Of a stretch of DNA of 15,260 bases, positions 13,329-15,260 are shown piece by piece (within the stretch, counting starts at the first letter, position 1; each line of letters begins with the position of its first letter). The notes under the pieces were generated by a model. It worked only from the letters and a program-made list of their open reading frames with translations, did not search any database and was not told the origin of the DNA. The stretch is from JBBPYA01 sp038200385. GTDB taxonomy: Bacteria > Actinomycetota > Actinomycetes > Mycobacteriales > Geodermatophilaceae. The position numbers and the translations under genes were made by a program. The stretch spans positions 1 through 15,260 of the forward strand of contig JBBPYA010000096.1 in the NCBI GenBank assembly GCA_038200385.1, in the 5' to 3' direction.

Positions 13329-13811
13329 ATGACCCAGCCGACGACGAGCAAGTCGGTTTCCACCAAGGACGGCAGCGACGGCAGCGACAGCCAGCAGGCA
13401 CAGGGCCCCCTCGCCACCCGGGACGGCAAGATCACCGTCGCGCAGAGCGTCGTACAGAAGATCGCCGGGATCGCCTGCCGGGAGATCAGCGGCGTGTACG
13501 CGATGGGCGCGGGTGCCAGCCGGACGTTCGGCGCGATCCGCGAGCGGATCCCGGGCAGCTCCGGGCCGAGCGTCACCCAGGGCGTCGGCGTCGAGGTGGG
13601 CGAGACCCAGGCCGCCATCGACCTGGACATCGTCGTGGAGTACGGCGTGAGCATCGCCGACCTCGGCCAGAGCATCCAGCGCAACGTCAAGCAGGCCGTC
13701 GAGCGGATGACCGGTCTTCAGGTCGTCGAGGTCAACATCAGCGTCGACGACGTGCACCTGCCCGGCACCGACGAGGACACCTCGAGCGCGCCGGAGTCCC
13801 GCGTCTCGTGA
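13329..13811 (+). CDS. Asp23/Gls24 family envelope-stress protein
   Basis: This 160-residue protein has a polar N-terminal tail (residues 1-28, rich in Ser, Gln, Asp) followed by the Asp23 domain: GKITVAQSVVQKIAGIACREISGVYAMG (33-60), QAAIDLDIVVEYGVSIADLGQSIQRNVKQAVERMTGLQVVEVNISVDDVHL (94-144). In Staphylococcus aureus, Asp23 is an abundant protein held at the membrane by AmaP; actinobacterial members are linked to cell-envelope stress by family only. The start at ATG 13329 fits the domain. A much longer open frame upstream (from 11757) runs antisense through the sigma genes and is not coding. The stop overlaps the next start by 4 bases (GTGA). It is the first gene of an operon that likely builds a membrane-associated Asp23 layer. 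Confidence 0.88.
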   Translation: MTQPTTSKSVSTKDGSDGSDSQQAQGPLATRDGKITVAQSVVQKIAGIACREISGVYAMGAGASRTFGAIRERIPGSSGPSVTQGVGVEVGETQAAIDLDIVVEYGVSIADLGQSIQRNVKQAVERMTGLQVVEVNISVDDVHLPGTDEDTSSAPESRVS

Positions 13812-14404
13812 CCATCCCAGGGCCCGCTTCGGTGGTGGACGGCGTCGATGTCGACGCCGTCACCGCCGCGGTCCGCGGCTGCCCGTCGGTTTACGAACTC
13901 GACGGCGGGCGCGCGGCCACGGTGGTCTCGACTTACCTTCCGGGGCGCAGCGTCCCCGGTGTCCGGGTACGCCCCGAGGAGATCACGGTCCAGGTGCTGG
14001 GGATCTGGGGTGTCCCGGTCCCCGATTTGGCCCGCGAGGTCCGCACCGCGCTCGCGCCGCTGGTCGGCGCGCGTCGGGTGGACATCGTCGTCGCTGACCT
14101 CCGGCTGGTGCCGGGAGAGGAGCGGGAGGACGATCCGTCCGAGGGGGCTGGCGCCGCGGCACTGTCCGGGGAACCGGCCGCAGCCGTACCGTCTTCTACG
14201 CTGGCATCCCTGGGTACACCCGGTCCGCTCGACGCACCCGGGCCGATCGCGCCGGCAGCTTCGCGACTCGCTGCCCCAGTCCCCGAACCGACAGTGGAGA
14301 ACCGATGGACGAACCCGGAGCCTGGCGACGTGCGAGGCGCGAGTTCATCCGGACTCACCACCCCGACCGGGGCGGTGACCCCGCCCATTTCGCCGCCGGT
14401 CTAG
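13808..14404 (+). CDS. Asp23-like protein with low-complexity C-terminal tail
   Basis: The frame gives 198 residues. Residues about 12-105 have a shortened Asp23-like pattern: VDAVTAAVRGCPSVYELDG, then VVSTYLPGRSVPGVRVRPEEITVQVLGIWGVPVPDLAREVRTALAPL, and VDIVVADLRLV. Similar small proteins accompany Asp23 genes in other actinobacteria. After residue 106 the sequence turns into an Ala/Pro/Ser/Gly tail with no recognisable fold. The last 100 bases overlap, in another frame, the start of the J-like gene at 14305. The tail may be real but unconstrained, or its end may be less important. The start GTG overlaps the stop of the previous gene. The function is likely as a partner or modifier of the other Asp23-type proteins. 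Confidence 0.7.
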   Translation: MTIPGPASVVDGVDVDAVTAAVRGCPSVYELDGGRAATVVSTYLPGRSVPGVRVRPEEITVQVLGIWGVPVPDLAREVRTALAPLVGARRVDIVVADLRLVPGEEREDDPSEGAGAAALSGEPAAAVPSSTLASLGTPGPLDAPGPIAPAASRLAAPVPEPTVENRWTNPEPGDVRGASSSGLTTPTGAVTPPISPPV

Positions 14405-14535
14405 CAGAGTTCGACCGGGCCGACCAGCCGCTCCCCCCGGTGCAGGTCGTCCCCGATCGTCCCGCGCTGCTCGCCCTGCTGCTGCTGTTGCGCAAGCGGC
14501 TTATCCGGCCGACTCGCGCTCCCCGCGTCCACTAA
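14305..14535 (+). CDS. Mini J-domain-like protein (HPD motif)
   Basis: This 76-residue protein contains WRRARREFIRTHHPDRGGDPAHFAAGLAEFD at residues 7-37. It has the HPD tripeptide at 19-21, flanked by a basic helix before it and by D-R-G-G-D-P after it, as between helices II and III of DnaJ J-domains. HPD is the contact by which J-proteins stimulate the Hsp70 (DnaK) ATPase. The usual first and last helices appear missing. The C-terminus is Leu-rich and then basic (LLALLLLLRKRL), possibly contacting the membrane. GGAG 5-8 bases before the ATG supports the start, although it lies inside the end of the preceding gene. It stands between the Asp23-like and DUF2273-like genes, so a chaperone-recruiting role in the Asp23 system is possible, but a coincidental motif cannot be excluded. 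Confidence 0.7.
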   Translation: MDEPGAWRRARREFIRTHHPDRGGDPAHFAAGLAEFDRADQPLPPVQVVPDRPALLALLLLLRKRLIRPTRAPRVH

Positions 14536-14562
14536 CGGACGCACGTCGATGGAGATGACGAC

Positions 14563-14745
14563 ATGACCCGCACCACCCTTGGAACCGTTGTCGGGCTCGT
14601 GCTCGGCCTTGCACTGGCCTTCGGCAGCTTCGGACAGATGCTGATCGTGGCGCTGTTCGCGCTGATCGGGTTCGCCGTGGCCAAGGTGGCCACCGGCGAG
14701 TTCGACCTGAGTCCCTACCTGACCGGTCGTCGACAGGCTCGATGA
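14563..14745 (+). CDS. Small DUF2273-like membrane protein
   Basis: This 60-residue protein is almost wholly hydrophobic between residues 5 and 43, in two stretches (LGTVVGLVLGLALAF; MLIVALFALIGFAVAKVA) split by a short GSFGQ turn. It ends in a short polar tail (FDLSPYLTGRRQAR). Size, two-span topology and position among Asp23 genes match DUF2273 peptides, which are frequent partners of Asp23 and AmaP in Gram-positive bacteria. GGAGATG precedes the ATG at a good distance. The stop overlaps the ATG of the next gene (ATGA), so they are translationally coupled. It probably helps to anchor or shape the Asp23 layer at the membrane; this is inferred from the company it keeps. Confidence 0.8.
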   Translation: MTRTTLGTVVGLVLGLALAFGSFGQMLIVALFALIGFAVAKVATGEFDLSPYLTGRRQAR

Positions 14746-15167
14746 CAACCACTGCCGGCGCCACCGACAGCCGCGCCGTTCCCGGCCGCAACGAGTGGGG
14801 CTACATCCAGATAGCCGACGGTGTGGTGGCCAAACTCGCGGCGCAGGCGGCCGCCGAGATCCCGGACGCCGGGGCCGCCGCGACCCGGCTGCTCGGGGTC
14901 AGCGTCCCCGGCTCGACCCTGCTCGGCACCCGCTCCACCGACCTGGACGGGCTGCCGAAGGTCTCGGCGTCGGTGGACGGTTCGACGGTCTCGATGTCGG
15001 TGTCCATGAGCGTGCGCTGGCCGGTGTCCGTCGCGCAGGTCTGCGCAGCGGTCCGGGAGCGGATCACCGAACGGCTGACCGAGATGACCGGGCTAACCGT
15101 GACCGAGGTCCGCATCTTGGTCACCGACCTCGTCACGACACTTCCCGCGCCCGCCCGGGTGCGGTAG
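14742..15167 (+). CDS. Asp23/Gls24-like envelope-stress protein (second full-length copy)
   Basis: This is a 141-residue protein. Residues 20-44 (GYIQIADGVVAKLAAQAAAEIPDAG) match the N-terminal strand and helix of Asp23. Residues 72-131 (KVSASVDGSTVSMSVSMSVRWPVSVAQVCAAVRERITERLTEMTGLTVTEVRILVTDL) match its core and end. It differs considerably from the 13329 protein, so the two are not a recent duplication; they are more likely separate subunits. The ATG overlaps the DUF2273-like stop by 4 bases. The AmaP-like gene follows after a 16-base gap. It likely works with that membrane protein at the inner face of the cell membrane. Confidence 0.83.
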   Translation: MTTTAGATDSRAVPGRNEWGYIQIADGVVAKLAAQAAAEIPDAGAAATRLLGVSVPGSTLLGTRSTDLDGLPKVSASVDGSTVSMSVSMSVRWPVSVAQVCAAVRERITERLTEMTGLTVTEVRILVTDLVTTLPAPARVR

Positions 15168-15183
15168 CCAGACAGGAGCCCCT

Positions 15184-15260
15184 GTGAAGTTCGTCAACCG
15201 CATCCTGGGTGCGGTGCTGAGCCTGGCCCTGATGATCGGCGCGGCCCTGGTCGTCATCGA
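15184..15260 (+). CDS. AmaP/DUF6286-like membrane protein, N-terminal fragment
   Basis: The frame begins at GTG 15184 with AGGAG about 6-10 bases upstream and is cut by the window end after 25 codons. The visible part, MKFVNRILGAVLSLALMIGAALVVI, is a short basic N-terminus followed by a hydrophobic segment. This is how the Asp23 membrane anchor AmaP and related actinobacterial DUF6286 proteins begin. The position directly after an Asp23-like gene supports this. Too little is visible to confirm the family, and any small membrane protein would look similar. Confidence 0.6.
   Translation, partial: MKFVNRILGAVLSLALMIGAALVVI

Noticed and set aside
1..15260. CRISPR arrays, transposases, integrases, tRNA genes, toxin-antitoxin or phage genes
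   Set aside because: No regularly spaced repeats, mobile-element protein motifs, attachment-site duplications or cloverleaf sequences were seen in any part of the window.

Overview
The window is a chromosomal segment of a very GC-rich actinobacterium. This is inferred from strong G/C preference at third codon positions, frequent GTG starts, a FasR-type regulator directly before a fabD-fabH-acpP-fabF cluster (the Streptomyces arrangement), an AccD6-type carboxyltransferase closing that cluster (the mycobacterial arrangement), and a DUF3145 gene, a family I know only from actinobacteria. No genus can be assigned from the sequence alone. I see no tRNA, rRNA, insertion sequence, CRISPR array or phage gene, and no gene-free stretch longer than 300 bases. 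The largest gap is about 237 bases, at 13092-13328.

Left part (1-6857). The 5' end of a PAP2-type membrane phosphatase gene runs off the left edge on the minus strand. Divergent from it is a fatty-acid synthesis operon on the plus strand: fasR (activator), fabD (malonyl-CoA:ACP transacylase, here with an extra C-terminal biotinyl/lipoyl-like domain), fabH (KAS III), acpP (acyl carrier protein), fabF (KAS II) and an accD6-like acyl-CoA carboxylase beta subunit. Together they make malonyl-CoA (accD6, with an alpha subunit encoded elsewhere), load it on ACP (fabD), start chains (fabH) and elongate them (fabF). The reductases and dehydratase of the cycle are not in the window.

Middle part (6858-11719). 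This is a patchwork of single genes in alternating orientation: a stand-alone 5'-3' exonuclease (minus), a cation diffusion facilitator (plus), a DEAD-box RNA helicase with a basic low-complexity tail and a DUF3145 gene (both minus), and an MmcQ/YjbR-like gene interrupted by one in-frame TAA (plus).

Right part (11720-15260). This is an alkaline-shock/envelope-stress type locus with two diverging arms. The minus arm encodes an ECF sigma factor and, overlapping its end, a soluble zinc-finger anti-sigma-like protein fused to an Asp23/Gls24 domain. The plus arm encodes an Asp23/Gls24 protein, a shorter Asp23-like protein with a long low-complexity tail, a mini J-domain-like protein with an HPD motif, a 60-residue DUF2273-like double-spanning membrane peptide, another Asp23-like protein, and the start of an AmaP/DUF6286-like membrane protein cut by the right edge. 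This is the part most likely to hold something little described. The anti-sigma-like protein carries the same kind of domain as the structural proteins of the opposite arm, which suggests a circuit in which Asp23 assembly state is sensed directly by the regulator. That circuit is inference.
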